Positions 9,823-24,800 of a DNA stretch of 64,000 bases are shown here, piece by piece. The position numbers were made by a program, and so were the translations under genes. Within the stretch, counting starts at the first letter, position 1. Every line of letters begins with the position of its first letter. Source of the DNA: Bacteroidia bacterium (lineage in GTDB: Bacteria > Bacteroidota > Bacteroidia > J057 > JANWXU01); NCBI GenBank assembly GCA_025057395.1, contig JANWXU010000002.1, positions 1 to 64,000 on the forward strand, read 5' to 3'. The notes below the pieces were generated by a model that was not told the origin of the DNA, ran no database searches, and worked only from the letters and a program-made list of their open reading frames with translations.

Positions 9823-12800
9823 ATGAAAATGAGAATTTTATCCTTGCTTGTATGTATTCTTGTGGTTTTGAATTTTAAAGCGGTAAGTAATCAAAAAGAA
9901 GCTTCAAAAAATGTGCTCTTAGGTTTCCTACCTAATTACGGTCAGGTGTGTAATGAAAAGGGAGAACCTTTGAACGATATTCACTACCATACTCAATTTA
10001 ATGGTGTTTCTTTGTATTTTAGAAATAATACTGTCTCCTACTTATTTCCAAAAAAGCAATTAGGCAAGGATAAATATAAATCTTACTACTGTATAGACTT
10101 CCAACTAATAGGCTCTAATTCCAGCCCTACGATAATTTCACAAAAGCCAATTTTAGGAAGTCCCTGCTATTATATTTCTAATCTGGGCTCTGCTATTATT
10201 CCAGCCTACTCAGAAATTATTTATCAGAATATTTATCCTAATATTGATCTTATTTGGCGGCAAGAAAATAATCATTTAAAATATGAGTTTTTAGTGCATC
10301 CAGGGGCCAATCCACAGAATATTCGAATTCGTTATGTAGGAGCCACGAAGGTAAAAATTTCGAAAAATGGTAATCTAATAATTCAGAATCCAGAGGGTGA
10401 GATCCAAGAATATTCTCCTTATTCATATTACAAAGGCACGTCGAAAAAGTTAGCAACTGCATTTAGAGTAGAAGGTGATATTATTTCTTTTGATTTGCCA
10501 CAAAATTTAGATCCTACTCAAACTTTGGTTATTGATCCCCTAGTGTGGGCTTCTTATTATGGAGGTAGCGGTGCGGAAGAAGCTTTTGCAGTGGCTACGC
10601 ATCAAGCTACAGGTAAGGTAGCAATTGCGGGGGTTACATACAGCAGTAATTTTCCTACCCAAACCCAGCCAGGACAATACGTACAGGCAGTACGTGGGCA
10701 AGGAGATGCTTTTGTTGCAATGTTTGATGCTAATGGTAATCGTTTATGGGCAACTTACTTAGGAGGAACTGCTACAGATGAAGCCCATGATCTTACTTTT
10801 GATGCAACAGGTAATCTTATTGTAGTAGGAAGAACAAGAAGTTCTGATTTCCCTACTACTCTACCAGCTTTTGGCGGAGGCGGCTATGATATCTTTTGTG
10901 CTAGTTTTTCTAATAATGGTACTCTGCAATGGGCACGTACTATAGGAGGAGCCCAAGATGAGCAGGTCTATGGTGTAGCAACCAATAGTGCGGGAGAAAT
11001 ATTTATTTGTGGTACCACCCCTAGTAATAATTTTCCAGCAGTAAGTGGGCAGCCTACTAGCTTTACTCAATTTAATGGAATTCGGGATGCTTTTATCGTA
11101 AAGCTAAACGCCTTAGGAGTACCCCAGTGGACTTATTTATTTGGAGGAAGTGCTGCAGACGAAGCACGGGATATCTGTGTAGATCCCTTCGGTAATATAT
11201 ACATAACAGGGCTTACTTTGAGTAATAATTTACCTGTAACTTCTGCATTCCAATCTAGTAACGGCGGTGCAACAGATGCTTTTATTGCTAGCTTTACAGC
11301 AAATGCTAACCTAAATTGGTCGACTTATTTAGGAGGTAGTCAAATAGACGTAGCGCGTGCCATTGCTTATCATCCTGCGGGTAATGTGGTATTGGCTGGA
11401 AATACAAATAGTAATAACTTTCCAGCAGGTGGCTCTAATATAGCAAGCTTTGGCGGGCAGAGTTATAATGGAGGGGGAGATGATGCTTTTGTTGCCCTAT
11501 TCAATGCTAGTAATGGAAATCGTATATGGTCTGCTTTTTATGGAGGGGGTAACATCGACCAGGCACATGGAATTGCAGTAGACCTTAATGGAAATATTTT
11601 GATTAGTGGCTATACTCAAAGTTCTAATTTTAATACTACTTCAGGCAGCAACCAGTATACGCAAACTTTAGCAGGAGGGCAAGATGCTTTTGTGGTTCAG
11701 TTTACTCCTGCTGCCAACCGAACACTAGCGTTTTTATATGGAGGTAGTGGCAACGCAGAAATTGCGAATGATTTAGCTATTTTAGGTAATACATTGTGGC
11801 TTACAGGAAAAACAAATAGCGCTAATTTGCCACGACCTACTAATTCTATAGGATACTCGCAGCAATATTCAGGTGGCGACGATGCATTTTTAGCAGCATT
11901 TTCTATTCCTTGTAACATTGCTGCGCCTATAGTTAGAGATGTAGCACGGTGTGGAGCAGGTGATATTGTATTTACTGTAACTTTAGATAATACTAGTGGC
12001 GGTAATAAAGCTCGATTATTTACCCAACCTACAGGAGGTATTCCTATTTTTGTAGACGATACAGCTCCTTTTGAACTTACTGTAAATCTTACTCAAACTA
12101 CTACTTTTTATATCGAAGCTTATGATGATAGAACCGAATGCTCTAGTAGCCGTGTAGCAGTGGTAGGTAACGTCATTCCACTACCAGCCACTCCCGTAGT
12201 TGGTTCGCAGGCATTATGTGCTCCTGGTGTTTTTACCTTTACTGTAACTGTAGAGAATCCTCAGCAATCACAAGTTCGTCTGTTTAATGCTATAAATAGT
12301 ACAATTCCTATAGCTATTGATGATACGCCTCCCTTTGAGCTATCTACTGGCTTTATAAGTACAACTAGTGTTTTTTATATCGAGGCTGTAAATCAGCGAA
12401 CGGGCTGTACAAGCGAAAGAGCCGAGGCTATTGTTATTATTTTGCCCGCAATTCCGGCGCCTTTTGTTACAGCTAGTGCTGCTTGTTTAGGAAAATCTCT
12501 TTCTTTTACGGTTGCTAATCCCGCCCCGGGAGCTATTTATGTAATGCAAACTCCCGACGGTTTGCAGCAAGCTAGCACAACCGGCACCTTCACCCGCCCG
12601 GTTGTTTCTTTGAGCATGGCAGGAGTATATAGTTTCTCTACTATAATAGGAGCTTGTTCTTCAGCACTGCGAACTATAAGTGTTGAGGTATTTGCTACAC
12701 CCAATCCTCCACTTGCTACTAATAGTTCTCCTATATGTAGTGGAGATAATTTACAGTTGAGTGCCACGCTTTCAGGAATTCAGAATGCTAGTTATTTTTG

Positions 12801-15800
12801 GCAGGGGCCAGGGGGATATTCTTCCACTTTGCAGAACCCTACTATTTTTAGTGCTACTAGTGCTGTAAATGGTTTTTATTCAGTAGCTGTGGTTGTTAAT
12901 GGTTGCACTTCCGATTTTGCTACAACACAGGTTCGGGTAAATGAACTTCCTTTAGCTCCTAGTGTGAGTAGCAACAGTCCCGTATGTGTGGGGCAAACTT
13001 TGCTTTTAACAGCAGAGCTTTTCTTAGGAGCTCGTTATGAATGGGAAGGCCCTAATGGTTTTTCAGCAACTATTAATAACCCTAGTATTCCTAATGTAAC
13101 TACGGCAGCCAATGGTACTTACCGATTAAGAATATTTCAAAATGGGTGTTATTCTCGGTTTGTGACTACCCAGGTGGATGTGCGCGGCGTTGCGGTGGCT
13201 ATTAATAGTAACTCACCGGTTTGTGAGGGAGGAATACTAAACCTTACAGCTACTGATATTCCTGGGGCAAGTTATGAATGGTCAGGACCCAATGGTATTC
13301 GTTTATTTGGGAGTACGGCGTTTTTCCCAGGAATTACTCTCAATGATGCGGGTTTATTTACTCTTAGGGTCACGCAGCCTGGTTGCGGTGCACAAGTTTT
13401 AACCACAGTAGTGCAGGTAAATCAGGGGGTCCAAAATCTTACCATAAGTAGTAATTCTCCCCTTTGCATAGGAGGACAATTAAACCTTACAGCTCCTACC
13501 ATTCCTAATGCTACTTACTTTTGGACAGGACCCAATGGTTTTAGCTCCGCACTGCAAAATCCTACCATTGCAGGTGTTACGCTAGAAGAAGCAGGTGTCT
13601 ATTCGGTTCGAATTCGTATTCCTGGTTGTCCTACTCCCCCTAATGTTTCTACGAATGTTGTTATTAATCAGCCTCCTAGAAATGTAGCCGCTCAGAGTAA
13701 CAGCCCTGTATGTGAGGGGGGAGTATTGAACCTAACAGCGACTTTCATACCGGGAGCCATTTATGAATGGAGTGGGCCTGGGTATACTTCTAATATCCAT
13801 AACCCTGTAATTCAGGGTATTCAGCTTAATCAAGCAGGAATTTATAATGTTACTGTAACCGCTCCGGGCTGTCCGCCTGTGGTAGCTTCTACGCAAGTAG
13901 TAGTAGCACCCTCTCCTACGCCTATAATTAGTCCTGTTGCTCCGCTTTGTAGTGGATCTACCTTGCAAATTACTACTACCTTTATTGCTGGTGCACGCTA
14001 TTCGTGGATTGGACCTAACAACTTTACTTCTACCAGTTTTGCTGTATCTAAAGGTAATGTTACAACCGCAGATGCTGGAGTTTATAATGTAACTATTACT
14101 AATCCGGGTTGTGGAACTACGCAATTATCAGTAAACGTGATAATCAATGATGCGCCACAAGTAGTAATAGATGCTCCTTCTGTAATTTGCGAAGGTAATT
14201 CTTTGCAGCTAGTAGCTACCGCCATTAATGTACCAGGAGTGCGTTATACATGGAGTGGACCAGCGGGGTTTGCAAGTAATGATCCTAGTCCTACAAGGAA
14301 TAATGTAGTTAGTGAACATTCAGGTACATATGCAGTTACGGTCTCCGTGCCAGGGTGTAATCCAAGCACGGCAACAGCTAATGTTACAGTAAATGCTGCT
14401 CCTAACCTCATAGCCTCGTCTAATTCGCCTGTATGCATAGGGGAACAATTAGTAATTAGCGCAAATGATATTCCAGCAGCGAGCTACAGGTGGATAGGGC
14501 CAGGAGGAACGCAGGCTGCAACGCGCTTTATTACTATCCCAGCTGCTGCAGCAAGTAATGCAGGTATATATAGTGTTACGGCAAATGTTCCGGGCTGTCC
14601 GAGTGCTTCAGCTACAGTTGCAGTAGTGATAAGTAATCCTCCCCTTAATCCTAATCCAACAAGTAATGCTACTCTAGTTTGCGCAGGGCGTGCAATTGCT
14701 CTTAGTGCTAATGGTGAGCCTAATCATCGTTATAATTGGAGTGGCCCGGGAGGGTTCACATCTCAAGCCCAAAACCCTACTATACCTAGCGTTACAACGA
14801 ATGCAAGTGGTACTTATTTTGTAACAGTTACTAGTCCAGGATGTCCTCCCGTTAACGGCTCCGTTACGATTACTGTTAACGATCCGCCTGCAACACCTGT
14901 AATTTTGACGAATAGCCCGGTTTGTACGGGGGGCATTCTGCGTTTTACAATTACTAACCCAGCTTCTAACGCTACTTATACTTGGACAGGACCCAATAAT
15001 TTTTCTGCAACAGGATCCAGTGTTGTACTTAATAGTGTAGCACTCGCTTTTGCAGGTCGCTACCGCGTGGTAGCTAGAACCCCAGGCTGTGAGGCAGATC
15101 CAAAAACCGCAGAAACTGACGTAGTAATTAATGCAACTTCTGAAGTTGCGCCAACTAATAATACTCCTATTTGTGTAGGTCAAACTCTAGAGCTTAGAAG
15201 TAATGCACCGACTGGTGCAACAGTAAGTTGGAGCGGACCCGGTAATTTTAGTTCGCCTCTACCTAACCCAACTGTCACAAATGCTCAACTTAGTAACGCA
15301 GGTATATATACAGTAGTAATTCGTACTCCGGGTTGCCCTGATAGGTTATATACTTTGGACGTAGTAATAAGCCAAAGTGTAACTGCTCAAACTGTTAACG
15401 TTCCTTCTATTTGTGTAGGTACCGCTCTTTCGCTTTCCGCTCCTAGTGTTTCTACCCTTCCTCCTACTTACTTACCCCAGCCTACTTATAGTTGGAACGG
15501 TCCTGCAGGCTTTAGCTCCACTCTACAAAATCCTATTATAACTTCTGCCGGTACTGTTAATTCGGGCATCTATGTAGTAACTATTAGTGCTGCAGGTTGC
15601 CCTACTATACAACGTAGTTATAATGTTGTAGTTAATGAAGCACCTAGTGATCCTCAAATTCCTAGTCAGGTTACGCTTTGTAAGGGGCAAAGTTTGCAGC
15701 TGGTTGCTGCTAGCTCTACCGGTACTTTTAATTGGAGTGCTCCTGATGGGCTCACGGCTACAGGCGCTACTTTTACACGTCCATCTATGACGCCGCAACA

Positions 15801-18800
15801 ATCTGGTGTATATTCTCTTACTGTTAGCGTAGAAGGATGTGCGCCTATTAACAGAACTACTAGTGTAATTGTGAATGAACCACCGGTGGGCATTCCAGTA
15901 GTATCGACAGGGGGAAGATTAGCATATTGTACTAATGATCTATTAGCTTTAAATATTCCTGCAACGCCTAATGCTCTTTATCAATGGAATGGGCCGGCAG
16001 GTTTTACCTCTACTTTGCAAAACCCTACGCGTCGCCTTACTTCTACTACCATGAGTGGTATTTATTCGGTTACTGTTCAAGTACCGGGGTGTGCGCCTGT
16101 TCTTGCTACAACTCCTTTTATTACTGTTTCTGAGCAGCCTGTAGTACAAATAACCACTAATTCTCCTATTTGTGAAAGGCAAACACTAAACCTTATTCCA
16201 ACTGCTATTGTGGGTGCTACTTATACTTGGAGCGGGCAGGGTATAGTAAATCCTGCTTTAGTAAATCAAAGTATTCCTAATTTTAGCGCTACCGGTAATT
16301 TTACCTATAATTTATCTGTGACTGTTCCGGGCTGTCCTGAAGTAAATACCTCTGTTAATGTAACTGTAAATCCACGAATTCCTGACTTCTTTATCGATGG
16401 TGCAAATGTTGTTTGTGAGGGCTCCTTATTAACACTAACGCCCTCGAGTGTTTTTAATTACCCGGGTATAAAATATTTGTGGGAAGGGCCTAATAATTTT
16501 ACAGCTACTACTATACAAATTACCCGACCAGCCGTATTTGAGGAAGCAGGTATTTATACTCTTACGATTACTCTACCAGGTTGTACTACGATTGCTCAGC
16601 GTTTTGTACAAGTAGGCAGAGATCCTAATACAGTGCAAATAACTACTAATTCTCCTATTTGCGAAGGGCAAAATTTAATTCTTTCTGCTTCTTCGCTTCC
16701 TAGTGCTTTTTATAGTTGGAGTGGCCCCGGTATTTCAGGAGCTTTCTTGCAAAGTGTTACTTTAACGAATAGACCTGTTACCCCACCCGGCGGATTAACC
16801 TATACGTTAACTGTGAATACTAATGGTTGTCCTCCTGCTATAAAAACTGTGACAGTGCATGTAAATCGTCCAGTTCCTGCAACCAATACTTTGCCTACTG
16901 TAAATGCTTGTCAGGATGCTAACTTAAGTTTAAACACTTACTTGCCTTCAGACTTAGATACGGATGCTAGGCTTACTTGGTATTCTCCACAAGGTGCAGT
17001 AGTGAGTGCTACGCTAAGCCAAATTCAACCCAATCAGGCAGGAAATTATAGAGCAGTTGTAGAGATACCGGGTTGTAATACGGGTGAATTTATTCTTCCT
17101 ATTCGAATTGCGCCTAATCCTGCTAAAATAACTTCTCCAAGGCCTACTATTAATGCTTGTGATAAGCAAAGTATTACATTAAGTGTCAATAATTTAGAAG
17201 TTCCTCTTACGCAGGGGCCTCCTGGAAATTTTACTTGGGAATGGAGAGACCCTAACAACCAAGTTTTATCATCGAATGTAAATACTCTTAATATACCCAA
17301 TCCTACCAGCGGAAATTATTCACTTGTAATAAATACTACGAGCACTTGTGCTACTAATCCTACAATTATTCTTTTTCCTGTAAGTGTAGCACCCACCTTT
17401 ACTATTACACAACCCAACTTACCATATGCTTTTTGTCAGGGGGCTACTGTAGATTTGAATAATTTGTTTTATCAATCAAATCCGAGCTTACAAAATCTTC
17501 CGCCTCCTAATTTGCCAGTAAACTTACGCTGGTATAATAATAACAATAATGTTATTCCTGGAGGCACACTAATTAATGTAACTTCTGTAAATTCTGGCGA
17601 CTACTATGCTGAGGTTTTTAATACGCCTGGTTGTACACCACAAATTTTTAGGGTTCGGTTGAATATAATTCCTAATCCTGCAAATATAACAGTACCTGTA
17701 AGAAACTTTTGCTTGGTAAGCGGCGCCCAACTTGAACTGTTAGCTTCAGAAGCGGATCCCGTTTTGGGCACTTACCCAGGTACAAGTTACAATTGGCTAG
17801 ATCCGCAAGGAAATAGCATTGGTACTACTCCTACTATTCGAGTAACTCCTACTCAAGCGGGTTTGATTACCTACCGTCTTTCTATTGATGTGCCCGGATG
17901 TTCGCCGGCTACTATCAATTATCCTGTTCAGGTAAATATACCTCCTGATGTTCCAAGTGCTACAGGTCCTGCTTGTGTTACTACTGCCAACCCTGCCTGC
18001 GAGGGAACACCTGTTACACTTAGGGCATTTTGCAGCGGGCCCCCAGCCGGTACCAGCTTTAAATATACTTGGAACGGGCCAGCGGGTATAACAGAACTTA
18101 ACCGGTATAATGAAACAATTAATTTTAATAGTCTTCCAGCAGGAACGCATACTTTTTCTGTTCTAGTAAGCAGTGATGGCTGTGCTGGCAGGGACCAAAC
18201 GTACACTGTACAAGTAACTATTGGTAAAAGAATTACTACTTCACCTTTTGCCGCACCGCAGGTAACAGTTTGCCAAGCTTCGGGAACTACATACATTTTA
18301 AGACCTGAAAATTTGCCAGTAGATATTAATACCAAAGATGTGCAATATATCTGGACGCAACCGGGTGGAAGTCCCCAAGCTTCTAGTAACTCTACTCTAT
18401 CTATTACCCTTAATCCTGATAGGATAGGAGTATACTCTTTACAAATACAAACACCGGGGTGTTCTCCTTCTTCTAATTTTACTGTTAATCTTCGTTACTT
18501 TGAGCCACTCCAAAGTCCTACGCTTCAAGTTACTCCACAAAATTTTATTTGTCCAGGGCAAGACTTTACTTTACGCTTAGCAAACTTGCCCTCCTCATGG
18601 TCTAATAATGTTCCTAGCGATGTTTCAATTCGTTGGTTCCGCTCGGATGATTTCGAGTATACTACTGCTCGTAATCGTGCTGAAGTAACTTTGTCAAATA
18701 ACTTAACTAATGCGGTAATTTCAGGTTCTTTTCGAGCTGAAATTATTGTACCTAATTGTGGTACGTATAATGTTCGGAGTAACCCAATTACTATTCTTTC

Positions 18801-21800
18801 CGCGCCTACTATTGTTTTAAGTACAAATGCAAATAATAATACTATATGCGTAGGAGAAACTTTAACAATAAATGCTACTATTTCTTTGCCGGCATTTGCA
18901 ATTGCTAATTATGAGTGGAGGGGACCTAATGGTTTTACGGCTACAACTTTAGCTCCCGCTGTTTCACGTCTTATTCAAAGCGGGCAAGACGCAGGTGATT
19001 ATACTTTAACAGTGAATATTGCAGGTAACCCCAGCGGCTGTAATAAATTTGAATCTACCCCTATTCGGATAAATGTTCGAGAAATGGTAGTTGCAGGCCA
19101 AATTCAGGTAAATCCTACAGCTATTTGCCAGGGTGAGCAAGTGACACTCACATTTAGACCTACTCAACCAGCTAATTTTGTTAATCAACCTATCTATAGC
19201 TGGCTAGCTCCTAATGGGAATCCTGTGGGGGGCAACGCAGCCTCTATTACTGATTCTCCTGTAGGTAGTGGCTTTTATACTCTTACAGTTTCAAATGCAG
19301 GCTGTATTCCTAGGAGTTTTACTGTACCTATAAAGGTATTTGTGCGTCCAAGCATTAATTTAGTTTCAGAACCTGTGGGTAGTATATGCGCTGGTAATAC
19401 TTTGCGCTTGACCGCAACCCCTGCACCAGGCTCGCGAAGCTATGAGCTAGAGTATGAGTGGAGTGCACCAGGTGGATTAACTCTACCTAAAGGAGTAAAT
19501 CAAAACACTGCAGTAGTTAATAACATTACAACCCAAAATTCGGGAGCCTATACCGTAAGAGCTACTAATACAGACCCTGATGCTCCGGCAGCCTGTAAGT
19601 CTTCCATTGCTCAAAGTGTGGATATTCGGGTGATTGATAGAGTGATAGGTGGAACTGTAAGAATGCAGCCATCTCAAAATCCTAATTATGTTTGTGAAGG
19701 GTCTGAAATTACCTTCCGCTTTGAGCCTAATCCGCCGGTAAGCAACTTGCCTGTAGGTACTACTTTTGAATGGCGAGACGGTAACGGAGTGCGGTTGGGT
19801 AATCTTACAGGGCAAGAAATAACAATTCGTGCAACGGCAAGTTTAGTAGGTCCTTTAAGTGTTGTAGCTTTAAATCCTGGATGCGCTAATTCTACTACAG
19901 CCCAATCTCCTACTTTTCGAGTCTTACCTTTACCAACTCTTAGCCTAAATCCGGGAGGAGCTCTTACAGCGTGCGAAGGCACAGAAATACGTTTAAGGGC
20001 TACCACTAACCTTACAGCTTTAGGTATTCCCGTGCAGTATCAGTGGCAGGCTGCGGGTATAACTAATCCTCCTAGTGGTTCAGAGCTTGTGATACCTAGT
20101 GTTACCACTGCTAATACAGGCGCTCATACTTTGCGTGCTACTGTGCAAGGAGCTCCGGCAGCATGCCAAACGGCGGAAGCTACTGTTTCTCTCACTGTAA
20201 TTCCTAAGCCAGATGCGCGCATTAACGGAAGTCCTATTGTTTGTGCGAATACTCCTTTGGAGCTTACTGCTGCGGTAGATAACCCTGCTTTTCGATATGC
20301 TTGGTTTCGAACTACGCAAAGCATCCGCGGCGAAGTAATTGGAACAAGCAGAAATCTTAATTTCCCTATAAGAGGACCTCAAGATAATGGTTTTTATTGC
20401 TTAATTGTAGAGTCTTCTTTTCCATGTGCTGCTGAAACTAGCTGCGTACAAGTAGACGTAGGAGGAGTTTCTGGGCTACAATTACAGCCTACTGCAACTT
20501 CTGTTTTAGGAGGAAATCGTGTTTGCGTAGGGCAGGCTGTGCGTTTAAGTGTAGCAGAAGTACCGGGCGCTATTAGCTATCGGTGGCGAGTAGCAGGTAA
20601 TAACAATATTACGGGCCGAGAGGTTACTTATACACCAGTAAGTACGAGTGATAACACCTTTACGGTAGAAGTTACAGTAAATGGTTGCTCGCAGCCAATT
20701 ACTGCTACAACTAATATCTCGGTGGTCCAAGCACCAGCGCCGCGAGTTCAAGTGCAGCCCAACCCTGTTTGTGCGGGAAGTGATGTAACCTTAGCAATTG
20801 ACAACTTACAGGATGGTATTCGCTACGAGTGGCGAGGGCCAGGTATTCCCGGAGGAACACCAGCTGTAGATAATGTATATCGTTTTACAGCTCCGGTAGG
20901 GGCAACCAATCCATTGAAGTTACTCTATAATCTTTCTGCTATTGCAGCACCAGGTTGTACGGCGAATATAGTGGTAGATACTATCTTTGTTTATAACCGT
21001 AATTGGGTACCGCAGATTAGTGCCAACCCAAATACCAGAGTACTTTGCGAGGGAACCTCCTTAACTTTAAGCGTTTCGAATGTACCTTTAGGAGCTATTT
21101 ATAATTGGAGTGGACCGCTGATCTCTGACCAAAGTTTGCCCACTCAACGGATTGCCGCTTTGCCTGCAGGCAACCATGTTTGGAATGTAGAACTTTCACT
21201 TCCAGGCGGAGTGTGTGGAAATTTAAATCCACTTACATATTCTGTTACGGTAAATAAGGCGGTTCAGCCTACGCCTAGAAATAGTGGACCTATCTGCTTA
21301 AGTGCTAATCAACGTTTAGATCTTACTGCTTTTGGTACAGGTACTTTAGATTTGCCCCAAGGAAGCTCAGTACAATGGTTTGGTCCAAGGAGCAATACTC
21401 AAATTCAAGGAGCCACTACGCAAACGCCTTTTGTTCAACCTGTTCGAGCTGAAGATGCGGGTACTTATCGCGTCCAAATAGATATTCCAGGATGTGGAAG
21501 GTTTACGGGTACTACAGAAGTGGTAGTAAGTGGCTATCGTATTCCAGAGGGTACTACTCCTAATATTATATATGATGGACCTAAGTGCCAGGGGCAGCCT
21601 TTGCGCTTCACGGTTACGAATATTAGCCCTGCTGATTATCCTGATGCTGTGTTTACTTATAGAGATGCCGGAGGAAATATAATAACTACTAAAACTGGTG
21701 CTGGAGCTAATGAGCTAACGGCAAACGCTCCTACTGCAGGGGGAACTTATACGGTAGAAGTTCGTACACCGTGTTCAAGTTCGCCAGCAATAGGTAATAT

Positions 21801-24800
21801 AAGCGTTGATGTTTTACCTACGCCGCGTATACAAGATGATATTAAAACTGTTTGTGCTGGAAGTCCTGTAGTTTTAGATGCAAGAAATACAGCTGCAAAT
21901 GCTACTTTTGATTATCGTTGGCAAGAATTAAGCGGTAGTTTCAGTTCTACACTCGAAAAGCCAGAAATTAGTACAAATATTACTTTGCCTTTTAACCCAA
22001 GCAATCCAAGGATTATTCGTGAATTTGAAGTAACAGTAAGTGCGCGTGCTAATGCTGCCTGTTCTGCAAAGGCAAGAGTTCAAGTGGTAATAGATAGGCT
22101 TCCTTCGAGTTTTAAAATTACCAGTAATGCGCCCCGCTGCGCAGGGCAGCAATTACAACTAACTGTAGACCCGGCTGTAGCAGGTGCCACATATACTTGG
22201 ACCTTGCCCAATGCTAACCGTACCTTATCGCCTAACCCTACAAATATCGAAAGAATTACCCTGAATAATATTACTACTCAAGACGCAGGACTCTACTCTG
22301 TGCAAGTAGAATTAGGAGCTTGCTTAGAAAGAGTTGTTTCGGAGCCTATTATCATAAACGAGGCTATCACAAACCTTAGGGTAGTTCCTTTACAGCCCGT
22401 ATGTGAAGGTAATAGTTTTGTTCTTACAGCGGAACCGCTTGTACCGGGCGCTACTTATACTTGGGTAGGTCCTGGCTTTGGACCTCAAGTTACGCCAAGC
22501 AACACTATTACTATAAATAACGCTCAAAGAATTTTTAGCTCCTCCCCTTTTACAGTGACAGTTAATGTAGCAGGATGCAGTCCTACAACTGCTACCATAC
22601 CCGTAACCGTTAACCCCGGTCCGGGTAGAATTGTGCTCAGTACTAATCCTAATACTCAACCCATTTGTCCTGGCACAAAAGTAGACTTCTTGCTTACTTT
22701 AGAACGTCCCATACCAGGAGTTAGAGTAAATTGGTTTTTCAGGCCTGCTAATCAGACTCAGCCGCGTGCTGTAAATGGATGGACAGGAATTAGCCAAAGT
22801 ATTAATGCTGCTCAGCCTAGTAATAGCGGGCAATATTTTGCAGCTATAATCTATCCCGGCTGCGATACCGTGTTTAGTAATGCTGTTGAGCTTACGGTAC
22901 TTGCTCCACCGCCCGCAAGTGTAACATTTGCTTCAACCCCTGCTCAGCCTGTTTGCCCGGGTGCTAATCTTATTCTTACTGCTAATCCTGCTAATGTTAA
23001 TTATCGTTATACCTGGATAACCCCAAGGGGGGATTTAATAGAGCAAGAGGGGCAAAATGGTAACATTTTAGAAATATCAGGTATTACGGCACAGCAAGCA
23101 GGAGACTACACTGTAGAAGTAAGAGATATTAATGACGTAGGTAAAAATTGTCCGGCTCGTAGTGCAAGTTTTCAGGTTCGAGTACGTCAAGTAAATCCAT
23201 TGCGATTTATTAGCCAACCGCCAAGTGCAGTTTGTGAAGGGGAAAATATTTCAGTGCGTCTAGAAAATCCTACGCCGGGGGCTACCTACTCCTGGAGTTT
23301 CATAGCTTCACCAGGTAATCCGCCAGGAACTCCACCCACAGGTCAATTTCGACCTACGCCAGGTTTAGATTTATTTAATGTACAGGGTTCTTTTGAAGGG
23401 CTTTATACACTTACAGAAACGGCAGGTCCGGGCTGTACCCAAACAATTAGCTTTGGCTTAACCGTGAACCAAAGGCCTGTATTACAGAGCAGTAATGCAA
23501 CTCGCTGTAGTGGAGAAACAGTTACGTTAAATGTGAATCCTACATGGGGGCCTCCTAATGCTACTCCGCCCGCTCCTCGCATTGGAAGATATACTTTTAA
23601 TTGGGTAAAACAGGGAGGAACGCCGTTTACTTCTAGTGAACTTCGCCCAGTTATATCGGGCCTTACACCTGATAATTCAGGAAAATATCTTTTAACTGTT
23701 TCCACACCAGGCTGCCAGGATGTAGTAGCTGAATTTAATCTCACGGTGCATCCTAATCCTAGTGTAACGGTGCTTGCAGATAAGGTAGGACCCTATTGTG
23801 ACGGAGAAACAGTAACCCTTATTGCAACTACTAATCCACCAATAACAGGAGCTACTTACACATGGTTGAATGCTACTAACCAAACAGTAGCAAGTGGAAC
23901 CAGTAATTCGTATTCTTTTGTAGCAAGAAATACTACTGCAGGTAACTATACTGTGCGTATTACGCAGCCCACTACTCCTACTACTCCACCCGGACCCGCA
24001 GCTGCTTGTACTACAAGTGGTAGTATTGCAGTACAAGTAAATCAACCCGTAGTTCTAACTTTAGGTACGGTAAATAATTTGCGCCAATACTGTGCAGGCG
24101 GTACTATTACTTTTACTGTTACACCTAGTGGTGCCAATCCTCCCGTAAATACACGCTATTTCTGGAGTGGGCCTAGTGGAGTAGTAATAGATCCTATACA
24201 AACTCCTACGCTTAGTAATATTACTCAAGCTAATAGTGGTACTTACACAATGGAATATGAAATTCCAGGCTGTGGTAGGTTCAGTGCAGGTGCAGTTACT
24301 CTTCAAGTGTTGCCTGCCATTACAGCGAGTATAGAGCCTATTGGCCCCTTATGTGTGGGAAGCTCCTTAGCCCTTACGCCAGTTTCAAATATTAATCTTA
24401 ATGATCCATCGGTAAATATTAATTGGAGTGGTCCTAACAACTTTACAAGTACGCTTCGTAGCCCGGTTATTAGTGCAGTGCGTACCCAAAATGCGGGAAT
24501 ATACACGCTTACTATTACAAGGCAAGGTTGTTTGCCGGGCACTTTTACATTCCCTGTAACTATTAATAGTGTACCCAATGCCGGCATTAAACCTGAGCAA
24601 AAAGAAATTTGTACGGGTGCTACCTTATCTTTTGAGGTTGACGCTAACAAAAATACTACTGCTGTAGAAACAATACCTTTTGCTACTTATCGCTGGAGCG
24701 GACCAGGTGGATTTAATTCTACGGAGCGTAACGTAGTGATCAATAATGTGGATCTAAACCGGAGGGGCACATATTCTGTGATTGTAAGTATACCCGGCTG

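Noticed and set aside
13732..24650. Many minus-strand open frames of 60-170 codons inside the first giant (for example 14674-15183 and 17928-18335)
   Set aside because: They have low-complexity, Ser/Thr/Arg/Cys-rich composition and recur with the period of the Ig units; they are shadows of repetitive coding sequence.
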